From: Hymenobacter sp. DG01
Lineage (GTDB): Bacteria > Bacteroidota > Bacteroidia > Cytophagales > Hymenobacteraceae
Direction: 5' to 3'
Length of the DNA stretch: 64,000 nucleotides
Assembly (NCBI RefSeq): GCF_006352025.1
Contig: NZ_CP040936.1
Coordinates: 4,466,001-4,530,000 of the forward strand
The notes under the pieces are model-generated. The model had not been told where the DNA came from and made no database searches. It saw only the letters and a program-made list of their open reading frames with translations. Below, piece after piece: positions 44,129 through 52,588 of the stretch. Each line of letters begins with the position of its first letter. The stretch's first letter is position 1. The translations under genes were made by a program, and so were the position numbers.

Positions 44129-44310
44129 GTGAGGAGGTAAATGGTGACAGGTAATAAGTGACAAAAGAATGTCATGCAAAGCTTGTCGAAGCATCTCGCG
44201 TGCTGATGCATGAGTAGCACTGCAACATCAGCACGCAAGATTCCTCGGCTGCGCTCGGAATGACGTTCTATCACCTGTCATCTGTCACCATTTACCTCAT
44301 CACCATTCAC
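44129..44310. repeat. Nested inverted repeat between convergent genes
   Basis: The outer arms share GAGGTAAATGGTGACA and its complement (around 44134 and 44283). The inner arms pair GCGTGCTGATG (44199-44209) with CATCAGCACGC (44226-44236), with AGAATGTCAT/AGAACGTCAT-type words between. The GCTTGTCGAAGCATCTC and TTCCTCGGCTGCGCTCGG segments match a repeat type I associate with Bacteroidota genomes. It fills the whole gap between the stops at 44115 and 44315. Confidence 0.7.
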
Positions 44311-44314
44311 CCCA

Positions 44315-45274
44315 TCACAATGTGTCTGCCAGAGCCAGGATTTCCTGGCGGGCCTGCTGGATTTCTTCTGACTCGGGGAAGGTGTGCTGCACCCAATGGG
44401 TAAAGCCGCTGACCATTTCGCCCACGGCCTGACGGTTGCTCACGGGGGCAGCTTCGGTGGCGGCGTTTTCGGCTTCCGATAGGGTAGGGAAGGCGTCTTC
44501 CAGCCCCAGCCGGCTCATCACATCCGACACGAAAATCATCCCGCAGACCTGCATGCCCTGGTAAAGCTGCACCAGTTCGGGCATGGTAAGCGTAAGCTGT
44601 TCCTGGGCCCGCACACGCCCCAGGTGCTCAATCAGTGGCTCCAACGCTTCGGGCTGCAGATGGGTGAGCTTGCCCACGGCCTGCAGAAAGGGGTGGTCGG
44701 CGGTAGCGGGCAGGCTGTGCACCAGCAGCAGGGCCAGGCGCAGCATTTGCAGCTGCGGCTCCGAGAGGCGCAGATTGGCAGCTGCCGGAGCCGGGGTAGG
44801 GTAAGTGGCCAGCAGTTTCGTGAAGGCCTCCTCAATGTGCAGGCGGTGCAGGCCCAGCGAGGCTACCCCCGTCGGGGCCGGCAAGTGTTCTTCCAGCGTA
44901 TTCAGGAAGGCTCCGCTTAATTCCAGGCAGTAGGTTTTCAGGTAGTCGAGCTGCTGCTGATCCACGCGCATCTGCTTCTGCACATAAGCCAGCACGGGCA
45001 CCGCCAGGGAAGTTTCCAGCGTCAGGCGGCCCAGCAGCAGCAGGTAGTACAGGGCCAAAGGCTCGGTGCGGAGGCTGTGCAGAAGCTGCTCCTGGGTCTG
45101 AATACTGTTCAGCTCCTGCACTTTGCTGGTGCTCAGGGCGGTTAGCTTCCCCAGGCGGTGGGCTTCGGGCTGGCTCAGCAGCTCGGCCGCGGCCATGCCA
45201 TGTAGGCTCAGGCAGTGAGCTAACTGGTCGTAGAAATCAGCAGGAAGGGCATGGAGCCAGGTAGCATCGGACAT
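44315..45274 (-). CDS. All-helical hypothetical protein, 319 aa
   Basis: A soluble protein with strong helical periodicity and leucine-rich segments (LHSLRTEPLALYYLLLLGRL, LQMLRLALLLVHSLP). No signal, membrane helix or known domain. Divergent from ruvB across 190 bases. It is a real gene by composition and length, but its function is unknown. Confidence 0.7.
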   Translation of the reverse strand: MSDATWLHALPADFYDQLAHCLSLHGMAAAELLSQPEAHRLGKLTALSTSKVQELNSIQTQEQLLHSLRTEPLALYYLLLLGRLTLETSLAVPVLAYVQKQMRVDQQQLDYLKTYCLELSGAFLNTLEEHLPAPTGVASLGLHRLHIEEAFTKLLATYPTPAPAAANLRLSEPQLQMLRLALLLVHSLPATADHPFLQAVGKLTHLQPEALEPLIEHLGRVRAQEQLTLTMPELVQLYQGMQVCGMIFVSDVMSRLGLEDAFPTLSEAENAATEAAPVSNRQAVGEMVSGFTHWVQHTFPESEEIQQARQEILALADTL

Positions 45275-45464
45275 GGGAGGCAGAGCGGGTGAGGCTGCAA
45301 GTTACGTGAGTAGCATTATGCAGGCTGTGGTCGAGCCGTAAGATTACCAGGCTATGCTAACGAGGTTAGTTAGATAGATAATTGGTAATATTTTTTGCTA
45401 AAAAAGGCACCAACCCCGCCCCCGAACTGTTACCTTTCGACACGCTGAACTACTTCTTACGCTT

Positions 45465-46514
45465 ATGCGCGAACCGTATATGACTGGTGGTAAAGACCAC
45501 ATGGACGCCACCGAAAAAGACATCGACAAGGCCCTGCGGCCCCTTTCCTTCGATGACTTCACCGGCCAGGGCAAGGTAGTCGAAAACCTGAAGGTATTCG
45601 TGGCGGCCGCCAAGCACCGCGGCGAAGCTCTCGACCACGTTCTGTTGCACGGCCCTCCCGGCCTGGGCAAAACCACGCTTTCGCACATCATTGCCAACGA
45701 GCTGGAATCGGGCATCAAGATGACCTCCGGCCCGGTGCTCGACAAGCCCTCTGACCTGGCGGGCCTGCTCACCAATCTGGAGCCGAACGATGTGCTCTTC
45801 ATCGACGAGATTCACCGTCTGAACCCCGTGGTGGAAGAGTACCTGTACTCGGCCATGGAGGACTACCGCATCGACATTATGCTTGATTCGGGTCCGAATG
45901 CGCGTTCGGTGCAGATTTCATTGTCGCCGTTTACCCTGATTGGCGCTACTACCCGCTCGGGCATGCTGACCTCGCCGTTGCGGGCCCGCTTTGGTATCAG
46001 CTCCCGCCTGGAGTACTATGATTCGGCCCTGCTGACCAGCATCGTGCAGCGCTCGGCCGAAATCCTGGGCACCCCCATTTATGAGGATGCCGCCTTCGAA
46101 ATTGCCCGCCGCTCGCGCGGTACCCCGCGTATTGCCAACAACCTGCTGCGCCGCACCCGCGACTTCGCCCAGATCAAGGGAACCGGCACCATCACCCAGG
46201 AAATTGCCCAGTTTGCCCTCAACGCCCTCGACGTGGACCAGAACGGCCTCGACGAAATGGACATCCGCATTCTGAGCACGATTATCGATAAGTTCAAGGG
46301 TGGCCCCGTGGGCCTCGGCACCATTGCCACCGCCTGCGGCGACGAAGCTGAAACCATCGAGGAAGTGTACGAGCCCTTCTTGATCCAGGAAGGTTTCATC
46401 AAGCGCACCTCCCGCGGCCGCGAAGCCACTGAGCTAGCCTACCAGCACCTGGGCCGCCAAATGCCCCAGCACCTGCGAGGGAACACCGGTACGCCGGGTG
46501 AGCTGTTTAGTTAA
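45465..46514 (+). CDS. ruvB: Holliday junction branch-migration helicase RuvB
   Basis: 349 residues. ATP-driven DNA pump that works with RuvA and RuvC. Walker [17 protein letters not shown] near residue 63, [19 protein letters not shown], arginine-finger region [18 protein letters not shown], and the winged-helix C-terminus [21 protein letters not shown] are present. A TACCTTTC element 27 bases upstream may be its -7 box. Confidence 0.97.
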   Translation: MREPYMTGGKDHMDATEKDIDKALRPLSFDDFTGQGKVVENLKVFVAAAKHRGEALDHVLLHGPPGLGKTTLSHIIANELESGIKMTSGPVLDKPSDLAGLLTNLEPNDVLFIDEIHRLNPVVEEYLYSAMEDYRIDIMLDSGPNARSVQISLSPFTLIGATTRSGMLTSPLRARFGISSRLEYYDSALLTSIVQRSAEILGTPIYEDAAFEIARRSRGTPRIANNLLRRTRDFAQIKGTGTITQEIAQFALNALDVDQNGLDEMDIRILSTIIDKFKGGPVGLGTIATACGDEAETIEEVYEPFLIQEGFIKRTSRGREATELAYQHLGRQMPQHLRGNTGTPGELFS

Positions 46515-46539
46515 GTCAGGAAGCTACTGATAATTTTGG

Positions 46540-46569
46540 AACGCACCGTGAGCAGCGGTGCGTTTCTAT
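46540..46569 (+). terminator. ruvB terminator
   Basis: Stem AACGCACCG (46540-46548) with CGGTGCGTT (46556-46564), then TCTATTTTT. Confidence 0.75.
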
Positions 46570-46594
46570 TTTTCAGCCGTATCTTTCTTCTATT

Positions 46595-46891
46595 ATGGAA
46601 ACGCAGCTAATCATTCAGCAATTTCAGCAGTTGCCAACTGCCGCTCAGCGGGTGGTGGCAGAACTCATCGAATTATTGAGCACCCAACAGGCCTTAGTTA
46701 ATACCGGTACAGCGGATGAGGGAGCAATAGTTCTTCCTCATACGGCACTTGGTGCGCCAACTGCTTGGCCCGAAAATGAATTCATGAATCCCGAATTTTA
46801 TGGGACCTGGACTGGGCGCACCGACATCATAGAGAGTTCGGATTACGTGCGTCAGTTACGTCAAAAGCAGTGGGGACGAAATCCTGAGTAA
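46595..46891 (+). CDS. Putative antitoxin of a VapBC-like pair (DUF2281-like), 98 aa
   Basis: The N-terminal part METQLIIQQFQQLPTAAQRVVAELIELLS resembles DUF2281-type proteins often encoded before PIN toxins; the C-terminal half (PEFYGTWTGRTDIIESSDYVR) would wrap the toxin. No clear AbrB or RHH fold seen. It ends one base before the toxin gene, and its GC is lower than in the flanking housekeeping genes. A TATCTTTC element lies at 46580. Confidence 0.75.
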   Translation: METQLIIQQFQQLPTAAQRVVAELIELLSTQQALVNTGTADEGAIVLPHTALGAPTAWPENEFMNPEFYGTWTGRTDIIESSDYVRQLRQKQWGRNPE

Positions 46892-46892
46892 T

Positions 46893-47324
46893 ATGGGTGC
46901 CTACCATCTTAACCTCAGTCTGGCTTCTGAAACAGGTATTCTTGTTGATTCTGATGTCCTTATCGATGTCTTGCGAAAAGTGCCAGCTGCTGCTTTTGTG
47001 TTGCAAGACGCAAAGCAACATGCACCGTTAGTGATTAGTGTGATATCAAGGATGGAACTGATAGCCGGTAGCATCAATCGGGAGGGTATGCTGCAGGTAG
47101 AGAGCCTATTGCGTCGGTTCCAGCTATTCGGCCTGTCAGAGGAAATTTCGCGCACTGCGGATACGTTGGTGACGCAGTACTATCTCAGTCACGGGTTGCT
47201 GATACCTGATGCGCTTATAGCTGCAACGGCGCTAATACACAATATTCCTCTGCTTTCTAAAAATCAGCGCGACTACCGCTTTATATCAGATTTGAAACTG
47301 CTGGAATATCCAGCAGCATCTTAA
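46893..47324 (+). CDS. PIN-domain toxin, VapC-like, 143 aa
   Basis: PIN-domain nuclease: [12 protein letters not shown] with Asp19/Asp21, SRMELIAG with Glu55, and [12 protein letters not shown] with Asp106, plus Asp127 near NQRDYRF, make the acidic metal-binding set. VapC proteins cleave tRNA or rRNA. An N-terminal extension of about 15 residues precedes the usual start; a later start is possible. Its stop overlaps the queG start by one base (TAATG), tying queG translation to it. Confidence 0.88.
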   Translation: MGAYHLNLSLASETGILVDSDVLIDVLRKVPAAAFVLQDAKQHAPLVISVISRMELIAGSINREGMLQVESLLRRFQLFGLSEEISRTADTLVTQYYLSHGLLIPDALIAATALIHNIPLLSKNQRDYRFISDLKLLEYPAAS

Positions 47325-48307
47325 TGCTCCCTAACGCCCACTATACTGCTTTCATTAAACGCCGGGCGGCGGAGCTGGGCTTTATATACTGCGGCATCAG
47401 CAAGGCCGAGTTTTTAGAGGAAGAAGCGCCGCGCCTGGAAAACTGGCTAAACCGCCAGATGAACGGTAAAATGGCCTACATGGCCAACCACTTCGATAAG
47501 CGCCTCGACCCGCGCCTGTTGGTAGATGGGGCAAAGTCCGTCATTTCGCTGCTGCTGAATTACTACCCCCCCGAGGAAGCCCAACAGCCCGACGATACGC
47601 TCAAAGTCAGCAAGTACGCCTACGGCCGCGATTACCACTTTGTCATCAAGGACAAGCTCAAAACCTTGCTGCAGGATATGCAGGAGGAAATAGGGGAGGT
47701 AGGCGGGCGTTGCTTCGTGGACTCCGCTCCCGTGATGGACAAGGCCTGGGCCAAGAAGAGCGGTTTGGGCTGGGTAGGAAAAAACACGAACCTCATTCGG
47801 CCTGGCACTGGCTCCTTCTTTTTTATTGCCGAGCTGATTGTGGATGTGGAGCTGGAGTATGACGGTCCCATCAAAGACTACTGCGGTACCTGCACCAAGT
47901 GCGTGGATGCCTGCCCTACCCAGGCCATTACGGAGCCCTACGTGGTGGATGGCAGCAAGTGCATCAGCTACTTTACTATTGAGCTGAAAGACCAGATTCC
48001 GAGAGAAGTGGAGGGCAAGTTTGGTAACTGGGTGTTCGGCTGCGACATCTGCCAGGATGTGTGCCCTTGGAACCGCTTCTCCAAGCCTCATCAGGAGCCC
48101 CAGTTCAACGCCCACCCTGGCCTAAAAGACCTTACCCCCGGCGACTGGCAGGAAATCACCCACGAGCTGTTTTCGGAATTATTCCGGCAGTCGGCGGTAA
48201 AGCGCACTGGTTACGCGGGGCTGCAGCGCAACATCCGGTTTGTGCTGGGCGAGGAGCCAGTAACCCCAGCCTCCCCGGCCCCGGATACGGAGGTGCCGCG
48301 CATGTAG
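47324..48307 (+). CDS. queG: Epoxyqueuosine reductase
   Basis: 327 residues. Performs the cobalamin-dependent last step of queuosine synthesis in t[23 protein letters not shown] contains the catalytic Asp region (Asp133), and two ferredoxin-like clusters [12 protein letters not shown] and [10 protein letters not shown] carry the [4Fe-4S] cysteines. The ATG shares its A with the stop of the PIN toxin, an unusual join that suggests the toxin pair was inserted ahead of queG. Confidence 0.95.
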   Translation: MLPNAHYTAFIKRRAAELGFIYCGISKAEFLEEEAPRLENWLNRQMNGKMAYMANHFDKRLDPRLLVDGAKSVISLLLNYYPPEEAQQPDDTLKVSKYAYGRDYHFVIKDKLKTLLQDMQEEIGEVGGRCFVDSAPVMDKAWAKKSGLGWVGKNTNLIRPGTGSFFFIAELIVDVELEYDGPIKDYCGTCTKCVDACPTQAITEPYVVDGSKCISYFTIELKDQIPREVEGKFGNWVFGCDICQDVCPWNRFSKPHQEPQFNAHPGLKDLTPGDWQEITHELFSELFRQSAVKRTGYAGLQRNIRFVLGEEPVTPASPAPDTEVPRM

Positions 48308-48324
48308 CAACTGCTACCCCCTGA

Positions 48325-48384
48325 ACACACCGGAGCCGTAAGCAGGCCCACCTATATGGCAAACGGCTTACGGCTCCGGTGTGT
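48325..48384. terminator. Hairpin between queG and the 64-aa gene
   Basis: Arms ACACACCGGAGCCGTAAGC (48325-48343) and its complement (48366-48384), exact 19 bp around a 22-base loop. It lies between convergent stops at 48307 and 48401. Confidence 0.7.
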
Positions 48385-48400
48385 GGAAAGAAAGGGTCAG

Positions 48401-48595
48401 TTAGGCAACCACCGGCTGCGTGAACACGCGGTTCAGGATACGGCGGTACAGGTTGGAGAACTGCTGGTAGCACCAAGCTTTCAACTCCGAAAGCTCTGCT
48501 GGCACCAGGGTGCGCAGGGCTTTGCGTAGCTCCTTCTCGAAGAGAATCTTGTCGAAGCTCACTTTGAGCAGAATGGTTTTAGCGTACTCAAGCAT
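48401..48595 (-). CDS. Small conserved-looking protein, 64 aa
   Basis: Start at the ATG giving MLEYAKTILLKVSFDKILFE. Amphipathic, basic, helical (EKELRKALRTLVPAELSELK, then NLYRRILNRVF); no membrane helix. It looks like a short protein family I have seen in Cytophagales genomes, without a name. Convergent with queG. Confidence 0.65.
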   Translation of the reverse strand: MLEYAKTILLKVSFDKILFEKELRKALRTLVPAELSELKAWCYQQFSNLYRRILNRVFTQPVVA

Positions 48596-48789
48596 GGGTG
48601 AATTGGGTTTCACAGGGTGGTTAAAAGAGCGGTTGTTTAGGTGGGTCGGGCCAGTGTACGAAAGCAGTCAAAAAAAGCTTTACTACACTGTTCCTTTCGC
48701 TACTTTTTGTTGAAAGATACAAAAAAATAGCCTCTCAGTGCAAGCGTCAGACGCTAGGTGGTAAGAAACGGTTCCCAGTGCGAATAAAA

Positions 48790-48817
48790 AAAGAGGAACA
48801 TGTATATGTTCCTCTTT
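48790..48817 (-). terminator. Terminator of the downstream ferritin-like pair
   Basis: Stem AAAGAGGAACAT (48790-48801) with its complement (48806-48817), loop GTAT; followed on the minus strand by TTTTATTCG, about 48 bases past the stop at 48865. Confidence 0.75.
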
Positions 48818-48864
48818 CTGCAAAGGTCAAGGGGGCTGATGTACTCAGTGTGTCGACCTTGTTA

Positions 48865-49755
48865 TTAGTAGATGAATAGCTGAGCAAGCTCCGTGGCCGT
48901 GGCAGCGTTAATGGGCTCGTCGAAGGCCTCGGCTACTTTAGCCAGCAGAGCTTCTTTGCTCAGGGCTGGGGTGCCCACATTAATGGGCAGGGTAGTGTCA
49001 AACGGAATCAGGCGGGGAGCCGGCGTGTACTGAGCCGAGCTCGACTCGCCGGTGTAGGCCTTGGCGGGCACGGAGCCAGCAGTGGTAATGGCCGCGTCGG
49101 AGGGACTCACCCAGCTTTTAACTACTGCGCCGCGCTGCCGGCGCATCCCGCGGATGTGGGCGGCGTGGCGGCCCTCAGTGGAGTGCAGCTGCAGCAGGGT
49201 GCCCAGAAGCAGGCTATCCTGCTGCACGGACTCCACCTGCCCCTTGTAAGCCCGAACACCAACATCTTCCAGCAGCTGGGCTACCTTCAGAAACGTATCG
49301 AAGCTGGTAAATACATCCGGGAACAGAGCCGCCTGGGCGCCGTTTTTGCTGCCCGTGAAATCGAAGTTGGGCTTGGTCGGAACCGTGGCGCCCGCCTGCG
49401 TGAGCAGCCGCTGCAGCAGGGCTACGTGCTGGCTTTCGTGGGTGGCAACGGTCTGGATGGCCGTACGGTTATCGGCCGAGCCGAAGAAGGCAGCCGCGTT
49501 GGGCAGAGCCAGGGCCTGGGCGTAAAACTCGCTTTCCAGGTACTCCAGGGTCAAAGCCAGTTTCAGCACATCGAGCACCGTGTTGTTTTCCAGCACGCCG
49601 GCCGCCGCCGGGCGGGGCAGGGCCGCTACTACGGCCGGCAGCAGGGTAGCCCCGGCCTGCCCCAGGCGGGACAGGGCCGTACGGCGGGGGGCGGCCCCAG
49701 CTTCGGTTTCAGAAGAAAGGTCAGCGAGTCGGGCCAGAAGATTCAGGAAGTCCAT
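48865..49755 (-). CDS. Ferritin-like domain protein, type B copy 2, 296 aa
   Basis: A four-helix ferritin-like domain (Ferritin_2 group) in residues 60-205 with the full predicted di-iron set: Glu74 (LEYLESEFYAQ), Glu107/His110 (HESQH), Glu163 (LLEDVGVRAYKG) and Glu194/His197 (TEGRHAAHIR). The N-terminus has a possible export segment (TLLPAVVAALPRPAAAG) without an obvious Tat motif beyond RR at 24-25. Highly similar in layout to the 284-aa protein at 50694. Its partner gene is 19 bases upstream. Confidence 0.85.
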   Translation of the reverse strand: MDFLNLLARLADLSSETEAGAAPRRTALSRLGQAGATLLPAVVAALPRPAAAGVLENNTVLDVLKLALTLEYLESEFYAQALALPNAAAFFGSADNRTAIQTVATHESQHVALLQRLLTQAGATVPTKPNFDFTGSKNGAQAALFPDVFTSFDTFLKVAQLLEDVGVRAYKGQVESVQQDSLLLGTLLQLHSTEGRHAAHIRGMRRQRGAVVKSWVSPSDAAITTAGSVPAKAYTGESSSAQYTPAPRLIPFDTTLPINVGTPALSKEALLAKVAEAFDEPINAATATELAQLFIY

Positions 49756-49774
49756 AAGTAGAAAGAAGGCGCGA

Positions 49775-50506
49775 CTAGATGAAGATCAGAGCGGTAACGT
49801 CGAGCGTGATGGGGAGGTAGGCCGCAATCAGCGGGGCTACTTCGGCGGGCGTTTTGGAGCTGTCGAGGCCATTAGTCCCTATCACATCGGAAGCAGCAAA
49901 CGAGTTGGGCTGCAGCTGGTCGCGCACAAAGGCCGCGTGGCGCGACTCTACCGAGGCCATTTTCACCAGTAGCTTCAGGTGGGCCTGAAACGTGGGTTGT
50001 TCCTTGGATTCCAGCACCATGCGGCTGATGCCGTTGTAGGCCGATACACTAAGCTCCTTGAGGGTGCGGGCGGCAGTATAGGCCCCGCTCCGGGTGCTCA
50101 GGTTGAAGGAATCGAACTTGAAGACCAGTACGTTGGTACCCACGTTGATATCGTAGACGCTGGTATCGAGGAGGTACTTCAGCGTTTCGCGGTGAATTAC
50201 CTCATGGTCGCGCAGGTCAATGAAGGCAGCGCGGTCGTCGGCCGTAAAGTCAGAGGGGAAAGCATCCACCACTTTCTGAAAGAGGGCCGCCTGCAGCTGC
50301 TCCAGCAGGTACAGGTAGTTTAGCAGGCCTACCGTGTTGTTGGTAAGAACCAGGGTATTGCTGTTGGTAGTGACAGGAGCTACTTCATCGTCGTCGTTGC
50401 AGCCCGCCAGCAGCAGGGCCGAAGAAGCGACGGTAGCCCCCGCTACCCGGAGGAAAGAGCGGCGGCGCAACGCGCGCCCCGGAAAGGAGGATGCTGAGTC
50501 AGACAT
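49775..50506 (-). CDS. Ferritin-like Tat lipoprotein, type A copy 2, ligands partly lost, 243 aa
   Basis: Signal RRRSFLRVAGAT with a lipobox cysteine at 36 followed by NDDD. The four-helix domain aligns with the 240-aa paralogue at 51583, but Glu79 of that protein is Gln72 here (LEQLQAALF) and Glu155 is Lys150 (ARTLKELSV). The two ExxH motifs remain (Glu102/His105, Glu187/His190). This suggests weak or no di-iron binding and perhaps a structural role. Upstream gene of the second pair. Confidence 0.85.
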   Translation of the reverse strand: MSDSASSFPGRALRRRSFLRVAGATVASSALLLAGCNDDDEVAPVTTNSNTLVLTNNTVGLLNYLYLLEQLQAALFQKVVDAFPSDFTADDRAAFIDLRDHEVIHRETLKYLLDTSVYDINVGTNVLVFKFDSFNLSTRSGAYTAARTLKELSVSAYNGISRMVLESKEQPTFQAHLKLLVKMASVESRHAAFVRDQLQPNSFAASDVIGTNGLDSSKTPAEVAPLIAAYLPITLDVTALIFI

Positions 50507-50644
50507 GCGTAAGAAACCCGGCGGGGAGCAGCCTAACGCAGGCCGCAACTTCCCGATTAACAAAGGTACTCCGATTCAGCCGGATGCACCACAGGCAAGA
50601 GCAGCGCCGGCCCGGAAAGGTTGCGTGCCGGCCAAGCGCACAAA

Positions 50645-50674
50645 AAAAGGACGACCTTTTCAGGCCGTCCTTTT
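50645..50674 (-). terminator. Terminator of the upstream ferritin-like pair
   Basis: Stem AAAAGGACGACC (50645-50656) with GGCCGTCCTTTT (50663-50674), one mismatch, and a T-rich minus-strand tail. It separates the two ferritin-like gene pairs. Confidence 0.75.
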
Positions 50675-50693
50675 CCGGGAAAATCAGGTGAGG

Positions 50694-51548
50694 CTAGAAA
50701 ACCACCACCGATTTGGCAATGTTGGTAACCGTCGTGCTGTCGAGGCCTTCGTCGAAGGCGGCGCTTACGTCGGCAGCATCGTAGGTAGCACCCAGAGCCG
50801 TGGTCAGGTTGGTAATACCACCCTGGGCTACGTTGCCCTCGGCGGGGAAGGTAGCCACTGGGTTGCCGGCGCCGTACACCGGAGCCGGAGCGCCGTTGGC
50901 ATCGGCATTCACAATCCAGGGCATGATGGTGGTTTGGTTGCCGGCCGTGGCCCCGCGCCGCATGTAACGGATGTGAGCGGCGTGGCGGGCTTCTACGGAG
51001 TGAATCTGCAGGGCCGTCTGGAGCACGTTATTGGGGTTGCCGGCCGTTTTGATGGCCACGGCCTGGCCCTTGTAAGCCCGCACCCCGGTGTCCTCGAAGG
51101 CCTGGGCAAAGGTCAGGAAGGTATCGTAGGTAGAAAAGGCCGTGCCGAAGTTGAAGCCATTAGCCGGAGCCGGCGAGGCCGCTGAGCCTAAGGCTGAGGT
51201 CAGCAGCGTAACGTGAGCCATTTCGTGGGCCCGGATGGTTTCAATGGCCGTACGGGCTGCACCGGTCAGCGGTACAGTAAGGGTAGCGGCCTTCAGAGCT
51301 TGGTCGTAGAAGCTATACTCCAGGCGCTCCAATAGCAGCGCGTAGTTGAGTACATCCGTGACGGTGGTCAGGGTGTTCTGGCCCAGGGCCTTGTTGAAAG
51401 CCGAGCCAATGGCAATAGGAGCCGCGGCCATCGCCATTTTCTTGCTCAGGTCGCCGAGGGCAGTGAGGGCGCTACGGCGGTGGGTGAGGCGGTCCATGAT
51501 TTCAGGATCAACCTTCTCCAGCTCGGAAATTATCTTGAACAGGTTCAT
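50694..51548 (-). CDS. Ferritin-like domain protein, type B copy 1, 284 aa
   Basis: Residues 60-200 carry all predicted ligands: Glu77 (LERLEYSFYDQ), Glu109/His112 (HEMAH), Glu152 (FEDTGVRAYKG), Glu186/His189 (VEARHAAHIR). N-terminal HRRSALTALGDLSKKMAMAAAP may be a weak Tat-like export signal. It shares the RAYKGQ and RHAAHIR segments with the type B copy at 48865. The gene lies 34 bases after the type A copy 1 gene. Confidence 0.85.
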   Translation of the reverse strand: MNLFKIISELEKVDPEIMDRLTHRRSALTALGDLSKKMAMAAAPIAIGSAFNKALGQNTLTTVTDVLNYALLLERLEYSFYDQALKAATLTVPLTGAARTAIETIRAHEMAHVTLLTSALGSAASPAPANGFNFGTAFSTYDTFLTFAQAFEDTGVRAYKGQAVAIKTAGNPNNVLQTALQIHSVEARHAAHIRYMRRGATAGNQTTIMPWIVNADANGAPAPVYGAGNPVATFPAEGNVAQGGITNLTTALGATYDAADVSAAFDEGLDSTTVTNIAKSVVVF

Positions 51549-51582
51549 AACTACAGGAAAATCGGAGATGAGAGAAGATGAA

Positions 51583-52305
51583 TTACTTACCGACGTTGTC
51601 GCCGTTAAGGGTTTCCTTGATAAACGGCTGGGCGGCAGTCAGCACCTGCGTTACCGTCAGGGCCTGGTCGAGGCCTTGGGCGTTGACCACATCACTGCCC
51701 GAGAAGCTACCGGGCACCAGCAGGTCGCGGATATAAGCGGCGTGGCGGGCTTCCACCGACACGATTTTGCCGGCAATCAGCAGGTAGTCGTTGGTTTTGA
51801 TCAGGGAGCCAGCTCCGTTGTAGGCCGCTACCCCCAGGTCCTCGAAGGTGCGGGCCGTGGTCAGCACCGAGTTCCGGTCAGAGAAATTTACTTTGCTGAA
51901 GTCAGGATTCAGGCCCGGAATAATCTGGCCGGGAGCCGCTGCCGTCAGGGCCGCCTTGAAAAAGTCGCGGTGAATGGCTTCGTGCTTGGAAATGGCCGTT
52001 AGTGCCGTCCGCTCGTCGGCCGTAATGCCTGAGTAAGGAGTGGCTACTACCTGGGCGTAAAACGCAGCTTCCAGCTGCTCCAGGGCGTAGGCGTAGTTCA
52101 GCACGCCCACGTCGCCGGAGCCCAGGCTAACCGTGCCATTATTCATGGTCACGTTGTCATCGTCGTCGTCGCAGCCAGAGAGCAGCAGGGCCGTAGCACC
52201 CGCCGTAGCGCCAGCATACATAAAGAACGAGCGCCGCTTAATGGGCGTGTAGAGCGGCTTGGCGAATTCCGCTTCGTCGCCGCCTTTTTGCGTGATGTTG
52301 GACAT
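51583..52305 (-). CDS. Ferritin-like Tat lipoprotein, type A copy 1, 240 aa
   Basis: A Tat-like KRRSFFMYAGATAGATALLL followed by lipobox Cys45 and DDDDD. Ferritin-like helices carry Glu79, Glu109/His112, Glu155 and Glu185/His188, a complete di-iron pattern. Likely exported folded and anchored in a membrane. Function unknown; such proteins are often annotated simply as ferritin-like or desiccation-related. It is the first gene of the ferritin-like cluster. Start set at MSNITQKGGDEAEFAK. Confidence 0.85.
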   Translation of the reverse strand: MSNITQKGGDEAEFAKPLYTPIKRRSFFMYAGATAGATALLLSGCDDDDDNVTMNNGTVSLGSGDVGVLNYAYALEQLEAAFYAQVVATPYSGITADERTALTAISKHEAIHRDFFKAALTAAAPGQIIPGLNPDFSKVNFSDRNSVLTTARTFEDLGVAAYNGAGSLIKTNDYLLIAGKIVSVEARHAAYIRDLLVPGSFSGSDVVNAQGLDQALTVTQVLTAAQPFIKETLNGDNVGK

Positions 52306-52554
52306 GGGGAAAGTAAGTTGGGTGAAAAGTGAAGGCAATACCGAGCCACCCCACCGGCAGGCGAGTTTTTTTCTGACCATCAACGGGTTAGGTAGGTGGG
52401 TGCGAGGGGTGGAGTTGTCAGCAGGTACGCGCTAGCCTCGACTATGGATTGGGGAAAGCCATAATCTTGTAAGCTCAACCGTAAGCTATTGTTGAGCTAC
52501 GGCCTGCAAACGCGTTTTCAGCCCAACATTTTCAGCACAAAGGGTGCTTTTGCC

Positions 52555-52562
52555 TAGCTTTG
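52555..52562 (+). promoter_or_regulatory. Candidate -7 element TAGCTTTG
   Basis: Exact TAnnTTTG match 26 bases upstream of the batD ATG. A small perfect stem (52472-52479 with 52491-52498) lies further upstream in the 283-base gap, which otherwise shows no feature. Confidence 0.4.
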
Positions 52563-52588
52563 ACTAGTTGGCCTGTTCCTACCTGCTT

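Noticed and set aside
44129..44310. CRISPR-like array or integron site
   Set aside because: The repeats are inverted and nested rather than direct and evenly spaced; no cas or integrase gene is near.
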